A stretch of DNA of 64,000 nt from an uncultured Flavobacteriaceae bacterium (GTDB taxonomy: Bacteria > Bacteroidota > Bacteroidia > Flavobacteriales > Flavobacteriaceae), in NCBI GenBank assembly GCA_947497145.1, contig CANMFQ010000011.1, positions 62,001-126,000 on the forward strand, written 5' to 3'. The translations under genes were made by a program, and so were the position numbers. Every line of letters starts with the position of its first letter. The first letter of the stretch is position 1. The notes beneath the pieces are model-generated. The model did no database searches. It saw only the letters and a program-made list of their open reading frames with translations, and was not told where the DNA came from. Shown here piece by piece: positions 34,696 to 45,386 of the stretch.

Positions 34696-34812
34696 TTACT
34701 TTCTATAATGATAACGACAAGCTGCTATCAAAGATTTGTTCTTTTTCGTATTTATAAACTAATCGATGCTCTGATGTTATTCGTCTTGACCAATAACCTA
34801 GTAAATCTCTCT
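34696..34812 (-). pseudogene. YoeB/Txe-type toxin remnant
   Basis: The minus strand reads DLLGYWSRRITSEHRLVYKY then EKEQI in one frame, and after a frame change IAACRYHYRK and a stop. This is the conserved C-terminus of YoeB-family ribosome-dependent RNases (consensus LxGYWSRRINxEHRLVYxV...IxxCxxHY). The N-terminal half and the YefM antitoxin are absent, so the system is dead. Confidence 0.7.
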
Positions 34813-34823
34813 ATAAAAAACAA

Positions 34824-34853
34824 AAAAGCCAGTTCATAAATGAACTGGCTTTT
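34824..34853. terminator. Rho-independent terminator after tRNA-Pro
   Basis: 13-bp perfect stem AAAAGCCAGTTCA / TGAACTGGCTTTT with loop TAAA. It lies directly 3' of the minus-strand tRNA pair. Confidence 0.88.
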
Positions 34854-34854
34854 G

Positions 34855-34929
34855 TCGGGGTGGCAGGATTCGAACCTGCGACCTCCGCGTCCCAAACGCG
34901 GCGCGATAACCGGGCTACGCTACACCCCG
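34855..34929 (-). tRNA. tRNA-Pro (anticodon TGG)
   Basis: 75 nt. The acceptor stem is CGGGGTG / CACCCCG with discriminator A. The anticodon arm is CCGCG-TTTGGGA-CGCGG and the T arm is GCAGG-TTCGAAT-CCTGC. CCA is not encoded. It sits 36 bp from tRNA-Ser and marks the edge of the toxin island. Confidence 0.95.
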
Positions 34930-34965
34930 AATTGGTTATCAATTATTTTAATCTGTCTTCTCTAG

Positions 34966-35053
34966 CGGAGAGACAGGGATTCGAACCCTGGGTACCCTTT
35001 TGGGGTACGACGATTTAGCAAACCGTTCCTTTCGGCCACTCAGGCACCTCTCC
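34966..35053 (-). tRNA. tRNA-Ser (anticodon GCT)
   Basis: 88 nt with a long variable arm (TACCC-CAAAA-GGGTA). The acceptor stem is GGAGAGG / TCTCTCC with one G-T pair and discriminator G. The anticodon loop is TTGCTAA and the T arm is CAGGG-TTCGAAT-CCCTG. It is transcribed with tRNA-Pro toward the shared terminator. Confidence 0.95.
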
Positions 35054-35216
35054 TAAATATTTTAATGAACATCGCCCTAAAGCGGTTGCAAATGTACATT
35101 TTTCAAATGCTATAAAGCAACTATTTTTTTACTTTTTTTTAATGAAAATCAATTATTTTTTTGAACCTCCTTTTCTACCCACCAAAACGAGGCGATTTTA
35201 TTATTTCATCCTGTTG

Positions 35217-37265
35217 TTATTCAGGATATTCTACTCGCAAATGATAAATATTCGTAAGCTTTTGTTTGAATATTTTTTTTATACTTTCTATCTCCTTAAA
35301 CGTAATATCTGCATTCAAAAACTGATGCGCGCCCATTTGACCCGCAATAATTTTGTCTACAAATTCATCAATCACTAAAAAAGTAGGATTTTTTAAACTT
35401 TTTGATGCCGCTTCAACAGAATCTGCCATCATTAAAATTGCTGTCTCTTTTGAAAAAGGTATGGGGCCTGGGTATTTAAAATCTTTCTCGTCAGCTTCTC
35501 CCTCTTGCTCCTGCTGTTTTTTATAAAAGTAATATACCAATGTAGTACCATGGTGACACCGTATAAAATCTATCACACGGTCTGGCAAATTATTTTTTCG
35601 CGCCAACTCTATACCCTCAATTACGTGATTAATAATAATTCGTGCACTATCCTTAGGCGACAACTCATCATGCGGATTTACACTGGTAATTTGATTTTCA
35701 GTAAAAAAAGTAGGGTTTAACATTTTACCAATATCATGATAAAGCGCCCCTACCCTAACTAACATAGCATTAGCTCCTATTTCATTGGCTGCAGCTTCTG
35801 CCAAATTAGACACTTGTAAGGAGTGGTGAAACGTGCCTGGTGCTTTATCTGAAAGCTCTTTTAATAGTTTTGAATTGGTATCAGACAGCTCTAATAGCGA
35901 CACATCTGAAACCAAACCAAATATTTTTTCATAAATATAGATGAGTGGTTGTGCAAAAAGGGTAATCATTCCGTTCAAGAAAAAAAGCCCTAGCGTAATC
36001 CACCCTATATTTTCAAGATCACCCTCTTGAATAATATGAAAAGCAAGATATCCTACAATATAAATAAAGGTAATTTGTCCTACAGAAATAAACATATTCG
36101 CTCGCTTATACAACTCTGTCACCGTAAGTATGGTCACTATACCTGCTATTATTTGTAAAAAAACATATTCAAAACTGTTGGGCACTACAAAACCCAAAAT
36201 CAATACGGTTAATACATGAACAAATAAACCAAGGCGAGCATCAAAAAATGTCTTAATTACTAGGGGAAGTATACACAACGGTACAACAAAAACAAATTGC
36301 TCACTGTACTTTACCATCATGGTGGTTATAAAAACCATCAATAAAATATTGCAGAAGATAAATGTTATTTTGGTATTATTCTCATAAATAGCAGGGCGAT
36401 ACTTCTTCAAGAACAAAAACAACATCATTAATACCAATGCTACTAAAACGGTATAGCCAAACAGTATAAAATATTGGTTTTTACCGTCCCATATTTCCGA
36501 TTGATACTCTTCTTTTAATGAGCTTAAGACTTTGTATTTATCCCCCTCTACCATTTCGCCATTAGCAATAATAAGGCTTCCTTCATCAATAGTGCCTCGG
36601 GTATAGGATACTTTTGATAGTTTACTATTTAAATCTTTTTCCGAAAGTTCTTTATCATATACCACATTGGGTATCGTTATGTTTTTAAACAATTCTTGAA
36701 AAGAACTTTTCATTACTTGCAAATCATGCTCTTTTAAAACTGCTAAAATGACAGCCTCAATATCATGAAGATTAGTAATAGTAGTAAAAGGCACTAAGTG
36801 AGCCTTATTATTTTTAAGTACATATAGCTGCTCAGGCCACTTATTTACAGTTGCTTTATCAATTACGCCATTATCATAAAGCCTATCTAGTATGGCTTTG
36901 CCTGATGCGTCTATTAATTCACGTTGCTCATCAGTGTATTTTTCAGCAGGAAAAAAAGTAGTAAATTTTTCTTCATAACTTTTATACACCTTATTTTTTA
37001 CCGCTATATCATATTGATAATAAGGTATTTGATTATCGCGTATTGCTTGCTGCTCTGCTTCTATTTCGGCAGCTTCTTTTTGAATAGAGAAATCAAAAGG
37101 AGCATGTAAATTTTCATGCTGCCAAGGTTTTCCTTTTTGAAATTCAAATTTAAACTGTCCCCCTTTGGGAAAGAAAAAAACGATACAAAATAGCGATATT
37201 CCGTATAAAAAATATTTATAAATTAACGATTGATTTTTATACAGCGTATCCAACGATTTTCTCAT
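35217..37265 (-). CDS. pgpH: 7TM-HD (PgpH-type) phosphohydrolase
   Basis: 682 residues from the ATG at 37263-37265. A frame opening at 37364 adds 33 residues and an extra hydrophobic stretch, so it is less likely. An N-terminal membrane helix is followed by a large extracytoplasmic 7TMR-HDED domain (about 45-265), six to seven membrane helices (about 270-460) and a cytoplasmic HD domain. The latter carries HHSLQVSNLAEAAANEIGAN, ALYHDIGKMLNP and a later IRCHHGTTLVYYFY. PgpH-family enzymes hydrolyse cyclic di-AMP to pApA. The activity here is inferred from family. Confidence 0.92.
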   Translation of the reverse strand: MRKSLDTLYKNQSLIYKYFLYGISLFCIVFFFPKGGQFKFEFQKGKPWQHENLHAPFDFSIQKEAAEIEAEQQAIRDNQIPYYQYDIAVKNKVYKSYEEKFTTFFPAEKYTDEQRELIDASGKAILDRLYDNGVIDKATVNKWPEQLYVLKNNKAHLVPFTTITNLHDIEAVILAVLKEHDLQVMKSSFQELFKNITIPNVVYDKELSEKDLNSKLSKVSYTRGTIDEGSLIIANGEMVEGDKYKVLSSLKEEYQSEIWDGKNQYFILFGYTVLVALVLMMLFLFLKKYRPAIYENNTKITFIFCNILLMVFITTMMVKYSEQFVFVVPLCILPLVIKTFFDARLGLFVHVLTVLILGFVVPNSFEYVFLQIIAGIVTILTVTELYKRANMFISVGQITFIYIVGYLAFHIIQEGDLENIGWITLGLFFLNGMITLFAQPLIYIYEKIFGLVSDVSLLELSDTNSKLLKELSDKAPGTFHHSLQVSNLAEAAANEIGANAMLVRVGALYHDIGKMLNPTFFTENQITSVNPHDELSPKDSARIIINHVIEGIELARKNNLPDRVIDFIRCHHGTTLVYYFYKKQQEQEGEADEKDFKYPGPIPFSKETAILMMADSVEAASKSLKNPTFLVIDEFVDKIIAGQMGAHQFLNADITFKEIESIKKIFKQKLTNIYHLRVEYPE

Positions 37266-37445
37266 AAGAAAGGTATCTAGTATCAAAAATAGAAAAATAT
37301 AAACGAACAAGCTTTTGTTATGCCTGTATTTTACAAAAGGAAAATACAAAAGCACAAGGCGCAACTAAAAAACCACCTACTTAGAAGTTAGCATTTTGGG
37401 TTAATTTTAGTACTTTCGCAGCGGTAGTAACAAACTAAAATTAGC

Positions 37446-38621
37446 ATGAAAAAAGTAGTCATAGTATCAGCAGTAAGAACACCAATAGGAAGTTTCATGG
37501 GGTCACTATCTAGTATCCCTGCACCTAAACTCGGGGCTTTTGCCATAAAAGGCGCCTTAGATAAAATAAGCTTATCTCCTGAATATGTTGACGAAGTTTT
37601 AATGGGCAATGTTGTACAAGCTGGCACAGGCCAAGCACCAGCAAGACAGGCAGCTATTTTCGCAGGAATTCCTGATAGTGTACCCTGCACTACCATTAAC
37701 AAGGTTTGCGCTTCAGGCATGAAAGCAGTTATGCAAGCGGCTCAAGCTATTGCCTTAGGTGACATTTCAATTGCCGTTGCTGGTGGCATGGAAAATATGA
37801 GCCTTATTCCGCATTATGTACACATGCGAACAGGACAAAAATTTGGTCCTGCCTCATTAATTGACGGAATGCAAAAAGACGGGCTTGTAGATGCGTATGA
37901 TCAGAATGCTATGGGTGTTTGCGCAGATGCTTGTGCTGCCGAATATAATTTTAGTCGCGAAGACCAAGATAATTTTGCCATACAATCGTACCAAAGAGCA
38001 ACAGAAGCTTCGAACAGCGGTAAATTTGTCAATGAAATTATCCCTGTTGAAGTTCCACAGCGCAGAGGCGAACCTATTATTGTTTCTGAAGACGAAGAGT
38101 TTAAAAATGTGAAAATTGAAAAAATTCCAGCATTAAGACCAGCCTTTACCAAAGATGGTACGGTAACCGCCGCAAACGCATCAACAATAAATGATGGAGC
38201 CGCTGCTTTAGTATTGATGAGTGCTGAGAAAGCTGCCGAATTACAACTAACACCTTTAGCCACCGTTACAGGATATGCTGATGCTGCTCAAGAACCAAAA
38301 TGGTTTACTACAGCACCTGCAAAAGCACTACCAAAAGCATTAGACAAAGCAGGAATTGCGATTACTGATGTTGATTATTTTGAATTTAACGAAGCCTTTT
38401 CTATTGTTGGGCTTGCTAATATGAAACTTTTAGGGCTAACAGATAAGCAGGTAAATGTAAATGGTGGAGCAGTGTCTTTAGGTCATCCGCTAGGTTGCTC
38501 AGGAGCCCGAATACTCGTAACCTTATTGCATGTTTTAGATCAAAATAATGCAAAAACAGGTGCTGCAGCCATATGCAATGGTGGTGGCGGTGCTTCTGCT
38601 ATTGTGGTAGAAAAAAATTGA
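37446..38621 (+). CDS. acetyl-CoA C-acetyltransferase (thiolase)
   Basis: 391 residues, the normal size of a biosynthetic-type thiolase, which condenses two acetyl-CoA or cleaves acetoacetyl-CoA. Catalytic residues are Cys88 (NKVCASGMKAV), His347 (SLGHPLGCSG) and Cys377 (ICNGGGGAS). It lacks a signal and is cytosolic. It is followed after 22 bp by a NlpC/P60 gene on the same strand and is separated from the divergent pgpH by a short promoter region. Confidence 0.95.
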   Translation: MKKVVIVSAVRTPIGSFMGSLSSIPAPKLGAFAIKGALDKISLSPEYVDEVLMGNVVQAGTGQAPARQAAIFAGIPDSVPCTTINKVCASGMKAVMQAAQAIALGDISIAVAGGMENMSLIPHYVHMRTGQKFGPASLIDGMQKDGLVDAYDQNAMGVCADACAAEYNFSREDQDNFAIQSYQRATEASNSGKFVNEIIPVEVPQRRGEPIIVSEDEEFKNVKIEKIPALRPAFTKDGTVTAANASTINDGAAALVLMSAEKAAELQLTPLATVTGYADAAQEPKWFTTAPAKALPKALDKAGIAITDVDYFEFNEAFSIVGLANMKLLGLTDKQVNVNGGAVSLGHPLGCSGARILVTLLHVLDQNNAKTGAAAICNGGGGASAIVVEKN

Positions 38622-38643
38622 TATACACGAGTGATTTTAACAG

Positions 38644-39396
38644 ATGGAGTACGGTATATGCCCTATTAGTGTTGTTCCCATTAGACTAGCTGCCACAGAC
38701 GCTAGCGAAATGGTTTCCCAAATTTTGTACGGAGAACATTTTAAAGTTCTTGAACGACGCAAATTATGGAGTCGTATTCGTGTTGCCTTTGATGGTTTTG
38801 AAGGATGGGTATGCAATAATCAAATACAGTTTATTCAAGAAGAAGATTTTGAACTTATTGAAAGTTCAAAAAATCCTAAATACGTGGACGACCTTGTTGC
38901 ATTCGTCGCCACGAATAACGCCATTTTAATCCCCATTGTTATGGGATCTTCTGTTCATAATACAAGTATTTTACAAAATACATTTGAAGGTTCTTATGTT
39001 GATTGCAAAAAAGAAAAAAGTGATTTAATACCAACAGCAGTAGCCTACCTCAACACTCCCTACCTATTAGGTGGAAGAACTCCTTTTGGATTAGACTGTG
39101 CAGGATTCACCCAAATGGTCTACAAGATAAATGGCTATCCACTAAAAAGAAGCGCCACAGCACAATCGACACAAGGAGAAGCACTAAGCTTTATTGAAGA
39201 AAGTGAGCCTGGAGACTTAGCTTTTTTTGACAACAATGAGGGCGTAATTGACCATGTGGGTATCATCATGAAAGATAATTATATTATACATGCGAATGGA
39301 AAAATACGCATTGATCGCATAGATCATACTGGTATTTTTAATACAGACATAAGAGCCTACACCCACTCCCTACGGGTTATAAAAAAAATTATATAA
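38644..39396 (+). CDS. NlpC/P60 (C40) cell-wall peptidase with SH3-like domain
   Basis: 250 residues. The N-terminal SH3-like domain (about 1-65) has LYGEHFKVLERRKLWSRI and FEGWVCNNQI. The C-terminal NlpC/P60 domain has catalytic Cys152 (FGLDCAGFTQ), His204 (VIDHVGIIM) and third residue His216 (IIHANGKI). Such enzymes cut D-Glu-mesoDAP type bonds in peptidoglycan. There is no clear signal peptide, which suggests recycling of imported muropeptides in the cytoplasm (inference). It is probably co-transcribed with the thiolase. Confidence 0.93.
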   Translation: MEYGICPISVVPIRLAATDASEMVSQILYGEHFKVLERRKLWSRIRVAFDGFEGWVCNNQIQFIQEEDFELIESSKNPKYVDDLVAFVATNNAILIPIVMGSSVHNTSILQNTFEGSYVDCKKEKSDLIPTAVAYLNTPYLLGGRTPFGLDCAGFTQMVYKINGYPLKRSATAQSTQGEALSFIEESEPGDLAFFDNNEGVIDHVGIIMKDNYIIHANGKIRIDRIDHTGIFNTDIRAYTHSLRVIKKII

Positions 39397-39607
39397 GGAG
39401 CATTTGGTCGAAAACACACGCTAATTAACACTAACCGTTAAAAGAATTGAATACAGCCTAACGTGATTGCACAACAAAGTGATATTGCTTTAATAGCGTA
39501 CTATTCGTACAATAATTGAATCATATCAGCGTACCGCCTGCTACATTTTCCTTACTTTGCAGTTTTTTTATCTTCTTTAAAAAGATATTTTGACTTAAAT
39601 ACCTAAT

Positions 39608-41080
39608 ATGCCCAATACAACACTTTCCTTAATACTAATGGCGCTCTATGTTGCCAGCATCCTAGTTGTGGGCATCACAAGTAGAAAGAGCAGTAGTAAT
39701 GACGCCTATTTTTTAGCATCAAGAGAACTTCCCGCATGGCTTTTAGCTATTACATTCATTGCATCATGGTGGGGAGGGGGCTCTGCAATTGACCTTGTTG
39801 ATCATGCGCACCAAAACGGCATGAGCTCATTTTGGATCTACGGAGTACCAGTACTTATAGCTACAGGATTAATGCTCCTTTTTGCCAAGCGTATACGGAA
39901 TATAGGAACCATATCGCAGCCGCAGCTCATGCAAGAGCGCTATAACAGTACCGCAGGATTATTACTCACCATATTCATTATCATTTTTATGGTTATTGCT
40001 GCTTCGGTACAAGTAATCGTTATAGGTAAATTCATTAATACATTTTACGACATCAGTTATGAGACTGGCGCCATTATTGGAACCTTAATTGTACTACTAT
40101 ACTCCCTATTTGGAGGGTTTAAAGGTGTTGTTTTTACAGACTTTTTGCAATTCATCTTCTTTCTCATTACTGGGGGCTTTTTATGCTATTTAACCTACAA
40201 TCAATCAGGAGGTTTTGAAGCAATGCAAGCCAATGCCATTGCCAACAACAAACTTGGCTACACTTCTTTCTTTCACAACGTAGCCGATAACATGGCCTAT
40301 GTAATCACCTTTGGTACATCATGGATGATACAAGCCAATATATGGCAGCGAATCTCGGCAGCTAAAAATGCTATTGATGCTAAGAAAATGATGATTTACA
40401 GTTTTTTTGCTTTTATTCCTCTCTATCTTATGGTAACCTATACAGGAATGTTTGCTTCAACCATGTATGACACCGTACCTGCATCAGGCATAGTTCCTGA
40501 TCTTATTCGTAATATTTCAAACCCATTTATAAGTGCTATCATGTTTGTAGGATTAAGTGCAGCTATCATGTCAACCATGGATTCATTAATTAATACGGGT
40601 GCACTCTCGCTTACTGTTGATATTTATACGAAGTATATTAACACCGAAGCCAGTCCTGCACAAAATGTCCGTATTGGCAGACTCTCTACATTCATTATTG
40701 GTGCACTCGCACTAATAATCGCCTTGCAAATTAAATCAGTACTAACAATTTCTTGGATTGGATCAGATTTTCTTACCTGCGGTGCATTTATCCCACTGGT
40801 ATTGGGGTTTGTATGGGCAAGAGGAACAGCGACAGCAGCAATCATTTCAATGCTATTCGGACTTCTTTTTTCCACATACAATTTATTGGTTGCCTTGGGT
40901 GTTGATTTACCTGTAGCCTGGGAAATTGCTTCGGCTTATCAAGCAATAATTGGCATTTGCATTTCACTGTTTCTATATGTAAGCATAAGTCTCATAACAA
41001 AAGGAGACATGAAAAAGAGTCAGAATTTTATTAAAAAAAGCAAGAAAGTAATGCCTTCATTAAAAAATGATACGCAATAG
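39608..41080 (+). CDS. sodium:solute symporter family transporter
   Basis: 490-residue inner-membrane protein with about 13 membrane helices, the typical SSS-family layout. Motifs include SSSNDAYFLASRELPAWLLA, FIASWWGGGSAIDLVDHA and GLSAAIMSTMDSLINTGALS, the helix-8 sodium-site region. The substrate cannot be told by eye. The C-terminus is short and basic (KKSQNFIKKSKKVMP). It is a single gene ended by the terminator at 41228-41260. Confidence 0.92.
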   Translation: MPNTTLSLILMALYVASILVVGITSRKSSSNDAYFLASRELPAWLLAITFIASWWGGGSAIDLVDHAHQNGMSSFWIYGVPVLIATGLMLLFAKRIRNIGTISQPQLMQERYNSTAGLLLTIFIIIFMVIAASVQVIVIGKFINTFYDISYETGAIIGTLIVLLYSLFGGFKGVVFTDFLQFIFFLITGGFLCYLTYNQSGGFEAMQANAIANNKLGYTSFFHNVADNMAYVITFGTSWMIQANIWQRISAAKNAIDAKKMMIYSFFAFIPLYLMVTYTGMFASTMYDTVPASGIVPDLIRNISNPFISAIMFVGLSAAIMSTMDSLINTGALSLTVDIYTKYINTEASPAQNVRIGRLSTFIIGALALIIALQIKSVLTISWIGSDFLTCGAFIPLVLGFVWARGTATAAIISMLFGLLFSTYNLLVALGVDLPVAWEIASAYQAIIGICISLFLYVSISLITKGDMKKSQNFIKKSKKVMPSLKNDTQ

Positions 41081-41227
41081 CATTAACCACAATGACTATT
41101 ATAATTCGCATATTCAGCCTAAGAATAAGCACATATAGATGTATACAGACCTCAGAGCAACTTTCCTCCATCTGCCCCAATTAACATTGCATTTCAAAAA
41201 CCTACGGGTATATATAAAGGAACAAAA

Positions 41228-41260
41228 AAAACCTTCTTTGCGTAACGCAAAGAAGGTTTT
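41228..41260. terminator. bidirectional Rho-independent terminator
   Basis: Perfect 15-bp stem AAAACCTTCTTTGCG / CGCAAAGAAGGTTTT with loop TAA, between the convergent symporter and TPR genes. Confidence 0.9.
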
Positions 41261-41282
41261 AAAAATTTTATGTGCTATTGAA

Positions 41283-42545
41283 TTACTCCCCTAACAACTT
41301 TTTAAGGCGCATGAAGTTCTCATTGTCACCCATTGCTCCGTAGATATTTTTCAATTGTGTAAGAATACCTTGGTTATCAGGATTCATTTTCAAAGCTTCT
41401 TCTAAAACATCAGCTCCTTGTTTAAATAAATCATCCTTTTGCTTCTTAAGCTCATCATATCTTGCGATATCTTTCTTTGAATTTCCTAAGCTATTCATTT
41501 CATCAATCAATCCATTTCCTTCATTCACATAAGTTGTTGAAAGGTTCAATTGTGCATTGGTATAACCAGGGTTCGCATCCAAAGCTTTGCGATAAGACGC
41601 TCTAGCTTCTTCTAAGTTACCTTGCTCCATATTGATTACACCAATGTTGTAATGCAAATCAGCGTTATCAGGCTCCATAGCAGCAGCTTCTGCCATTAAA
41701 ACTTTAAACTTTTCTTTATCGCCTAATTTGTAGTGAAGATTTGCTTCTTGTAAAATAAGATTTACATCGTTAGGGTTACTAGCACGTGCTTTTGCATACG
41801 CTTCTAGTGCCTTGTCATCTTGCCCTAATTGACCATAAATCAAAGCAGTGTTTTTAACAATCTCAGCCGTTTTTGACGGTGTTTTCTCATCAATAGGATC
41901 TTTATAAGTACCTGATTTCACCATAAGATCTCGTTGTACCTTATTCATTTCTTCAACCTCACCAGTTGCAGTATTTGTTGCTTTGTAAACAACACCACCA
42001 CCATCATATCCTATTTCTTGCAATTCATTGTAGTATTGCAAGGCTTCTTCATAATGTCCGCCATTTACAGCGCTACTTGCTGCATAATAAAGGTATGAGG
42101 TGTCTTTAGGGCTAATTTTGTAACTCATGTACAATTTTTCAGCCGCTTCTTTAAACTTTTTGTTACCATTATCAGCAACAGCAGAGTTTACTAAATCAGC
42201 AGTAACAGCTGCCAATCGTTGATTGGTTTCTCCTGTATACTTTGATTTTCCACTTTGTTTTTCAATATCGATTACTTTTTGAAAAGAAGCAACCGCCTCA
42301 TTAAATGCAGCATTGTCACCTTTCTTTGCCAATTCGGCATAGGCTTTACCTCTTAAAAAATTATATTGAGCCTGCATCTTAGGGTCTGCATTTGAAATCA
42401 TACCAGAAGCAGCTTCTAAAGAAGCCTTTGCCGACATGGCATCACCTCCCTTGAGCGCCTTTTCAGCAGCTTTGATTTCGGTTTTTTGAGCGAAACCAAC
42501 CATTGTAAATGACATTGCCGCCAGTATAAGAATTTTACTTTTCAT
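41283..42545 (-). CDS. periplasmic tetratricopeptide repeat protein
   Basis: 420 residues with a signal peptide (ILILAAMSFTMVGFAQ) and about seven TPR units, for example LHYNIGVINMEQGNLEEARA and SYRKALDANPGYTNAQLNLS. TPR proteins are scaffolds with no catalytic role. It lies 44 bp downstream of gyrA on the same strand and may be co-transcribed with it. Confidence 0.9.
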   Translation of the reverse strand: MKSKILILAAMSFTMVGFAQKTEIKAAEKALKGGDAMSAKASLEAASGMISNADPKMQAQYNFLRGKAYAELAKKGDNAAFNEAVASFQKVIDIEKQSGKSKYTGETNQRLAAVTADLVNSAVADNGNKKFKEAAEKLYMSYKISPKDTSYLYYAASSAVNGGHYEEALQYYNELQEIGYDGGGVVYKATNTATGEVEEMNKVQRDLMVKSGTYKDPIDEKTPSKTAEIVKNTALIYGQLGQDDKALEAYAKARASNPNDVNLILQEANLHYKLGDKEKFKVLMAEAAAMEPDNADLHYNIGVINMEQGNLEEARASYRKALDANPGYTNAQLNLSTTYVNEGNGLIDEMNSLGNSKKDIARYDELKKQKDDLFKQGADVLEEALKMNPDNQGILTQLKNIYGAMGDNENFMRLKKLLGE

Positions 42546-42589
42546 TTGGACTTGTTTAATATTTAATATTAGTGTTAATTGATTATAAT

Positions 42590-45139
42590 TTATTCTTCTT
42601 CAGAACTTGCATCGTCAGGTTCTGTACTTGGTTTATCAATAGCTGTGCCATTTTCTGTATCTACCTCTACATCAAGGGCATCAACATCATCAAGATTATC
42701 TTCATCTTTCATTACCTTAGCTACAGCTGCAATAGAGTCATCACCTTTAATGTTGATTAATTTAACACCTTGCGTTGCTCTTCCCATTACACGAAGATCT
42801 TCAACACTCATTCGAATTGCAATACCCGATTTGTTAATAATCATTAAATCATCAGAATCTGTCACATTTTTAATCGCTACTAAACCACCAGTCTTTTCAG
42901 TTATAGAAATAGTTTTCACTCCTTTACCACCACGGTTAGTAATACGATAATCTTCAATACTAGAGCGCTTACCGTAACCATTTTCTGAAACTACTAAAAG
43001 TTCGTCTTCAAAATTATGAACAGAAACCATGCCTATTACCTCATCGTTATCATCAGCTAAAGTAATTCCTCTTACCCCAGAAGCATTACGCCCCATTGGT
43101 CTTGTTTTACTTTCTTCAAAACGAATTGCCTTTCCTGATTTTAAACCTAAAAATATTTGACTAGTACCCGTTGTCAATTTTGCTTCTAGCAACTCATCAC
43201 CTTCACGAATGCCTATGGCATTTATTCCATTTTGACGCGGTCTTGAATACTGCTCTAAAGATGTCTTTTTAACAGTACCTTTTTTGGTTGCCATAATGAC
43301 ATAATGACTATTTACGTATTCTTCGTCTTTAAGGTCTTGCGTACATATAAAAGCTTTAACCTTATCGTCATTTTCAATATTGATCAAATTTTGTATTGCC
43401 CTTCCTTTTGATGTTTTGCTACCTTCAGGAATTTCATATACCCGCATCCAGAAACATTTTCCTTTTTGGGTAAAGAACAACATGTATTGATGATTAGTAC
43501 CTACGAATAAATGTTCTAAAAAGTCTTCATTTCTTGTCGATGATGCTTTTTGCCCAACACCACCTCTATTTTGTGTTTTATATTCGGTAAGTGGGGTTCG
43601 TTTTATGTATCCTGCATGAGAAATGGTAATTACTACCTGCTCATTCGGAATCATATCTTCCATGCTCAAATCACCACCGGCAAAATTAATTTCAGAACGG
43701 CGCTCATCACCATATTTATCTTTTACCTCAAGAAGCTCATCTTTTATAATTTGCATTCTACGCTCTTTACGCGCCAAGATGTCTTTTAAATCAGCAATAG
43801 TCTTAATAACTTCTTCATATTCTAAACGAAGTTTGTCTTGTTCCAGACCCGTTAACTGACGTAAACGCATCTCAACAATTGCCTTTGCTTGAATTTCTGA
43901 AAGCTTAAAGCGTTCTATCAAGTTTTGGCGTGCCTCGTCAGCATTAGAAGATGCACGAATAATTTGAATTACCTCATCAATATTATCAGAAGCAATAATA
44001 AGCCCTTCTAATATATGTGCTCTGTCTTCTGCTTTCTTAAGCTCAAATTTGGTTCGACGTACAACAACCTCATGGCGGTGCTCTACGAAATAATGAATCA
44101 TCTCTTTGACGTTCAATAATCGTGGTCTACCATTTACCAAGGCAATGTTATTAACACTAAATGAAGATTGAAGTGCTGTATACTTATATAATGTATTCAA
44201 AACGATATTAGGAATCGCATCTCTTTTTAAGATATACACGATACGCATTCCTTTTCGGTCAGATTCATCACGAATACTTGAGATACCCTCAATTTTCTTT
44301 TCGTTGACTAAATCAGCCGTTTTTTTAATCATATCAGCTTTGTTCACCTGATACGGAATTTCAGTAACAACGATACACTCTCTACCATGAACTTCTTCAA
44401 AAGTAGCTTTTGCACGCATCATAACCCTACCACGACCTGTATGAAAGGCTTCTTTCACACCATCATAACCATAAATTATCCCTCCGGTAGGAAAATCGGG
44501 TGCCTTGATATAGGTGATTAATTCATCTATTTCAATATCATTATTATCAATATAAGCTACCGTACCATCAATAACCTCACTAAGGTTATGCGGTGGCATA
44601 TTAGTGGCCATACCTACTGCAATACCTGACGCACCGTTTACTAATAAATTTGGAACTCTAGCCGGAAGCACGGTTGGCTCCTCTAATGAATCATCAAAAT
44701 TTAATTGATGATCTACCGTATCTTTATCAATATCTGCAAGCATGTCATCAGCAATCTTACGCATACGTGCCTCTGTATAACGCATTGCTGCCGGACTATC
44801 ACCATCAATTGAACCAAAATTACCTTGTCCATCTACCAACATATAACGCAAACTCCATTCTTGCGCCATACGTACCATAGAATCATATACAGAAGTATCC
44901 CCGTGTGGGTGATACTTACCTAAAACCTCACCTACAATACGGGCAGATTTCTTGTGTGAACTATTGGATCTCACGCCCAATTCGTACATACCATATAACA
45001 CTCTTCGGTGTACAGGTTTTAAACCATCCCTGACATCTGGTAAGGCACGTGACACTATGACCGACATTGAATAATCAATGTAAGCAGATTTCATTTCATC
45101 TTCGATATTAATCGGAATCAATTTTTCCCCTTCTGCCAT
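42590..45139 (-). CDS. gyrA: DNA gyrase subunit A
   Basis: 849 residues. The catalytic tyrosine is Tyr121 in [10 protein letters not shown]. The quinolone-determining region reads [17 protein letters not shown], with Thr82 at the place of E. coli Ser83 and Asp86 at that of Asp87. The C-terminal beta-pinwheel (about 500-805) has repeats such as [10 protein letters not shown]. The GyrA-box position reads QNRGGVG rather than QRRGGKG. An acidic tail ends the protein. It forms the A2B2 gyrase with GyrB and cuts and rejoins DNA. It is divergent from clpC. Confidence 0.98.
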   Translation of the reverse strand: MAEGEKLIPINIEDEMKSAYIDYSMSVIVSRALPDVRDGLKPVHRRVLYGMYELGVRSNSSHKKSARIVGEVLGKYHPHGDTSVYDSMVRMAQEWSLRYMLVDGQGNFGSIDGDSPAAMRYTEARMRKIADDMLADIDKDTVDHQLNFDDSLEEPTVLPARVPNLLVNGASGIAVGMATNMPPHNLSEVIDGTVAYIDNNDIEIDELITYIKAPDFPTGGIIYGYDGVKEAFHTGRGRVMMRAKATFEEVHGRECIVVTEIPYQVNKADMIKKTADLVNEKKIEGISSIRDESDRKGMRIVYILKRDAIPNIVLNTLYKYTALQSSFSVNNIALVNGRPRLLNVKEMIHYFVEHRHEVVVRRTKFELKKAEDRAHILEGLIIASDNIDEVIQIIRASSNADEARQNLIERFKLSEIQAKAIVEMRLRQLTGLEQDKLRLEYEEVIKTIADLKDILARKERRMQIIKDELLEVKDKYGDERRSEINFAGGDLSMEDMIPNEQVVITISHAGYIKRTPLTEYKTQNRGGVGQKASSTRNEDFLEHLFVGTNHQYMLFFTQKGKCFWMRVYEIPEGSKTSKGRAIQNLINIENDDKVKAFICTQDLKDEEYVNSHYVIMATKKGTVKKTSLEQYSRPRQNGINAIGIREGDELLEAKLTTGTSQIFLGLKSGKAIRFEESKTRPMGRNASGVRGITLADDNDEVIGMVSVHNFEDELLVVSENGYGKRSSIEDYRITNRGGKGVKTISITEKTGGLVAIKNVTDSDDLMIINKSGIAIRMSVEDLRVMGRATQGVKLINIKGDDSIAAVAKVMKDEDNLDDVDALDVEVDTENGTAIDKPSTEPDDASSEEE

Positions 45140-45386
45140 TTTAAAATCTATATTTTTTATTAGTTAAAAAAGTATGCCAATATACGCAAAATCGAGACCT
45201 TCAAGGCATACATCAATTAGTTTCTTCAACAATTTATCAACACTTTTTGCGTTGTATATATTTGTTAATTTTTTTTGCGAATATTCCTTTTTTTCGTCAA
45301 TTCGACTAGCTTTACCGATAATTAGGTACAGTATTTGCTTCAGATTGATTTAGATTTATTAATTTTATTGCTGATATGAAAAATAT

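Noticed and set aside
29355-34850. Prophage or integrative element at the tRNA genes
   Set aside because: No integrase, att-like tRNA repeat or phage structural gene is visible. The content is Rhs/toxin-type only.
42579-44880. Several ORFs antisense to gyrA
   Set aside because: They are frame shadows of a highly conserved gene with no independent signals.
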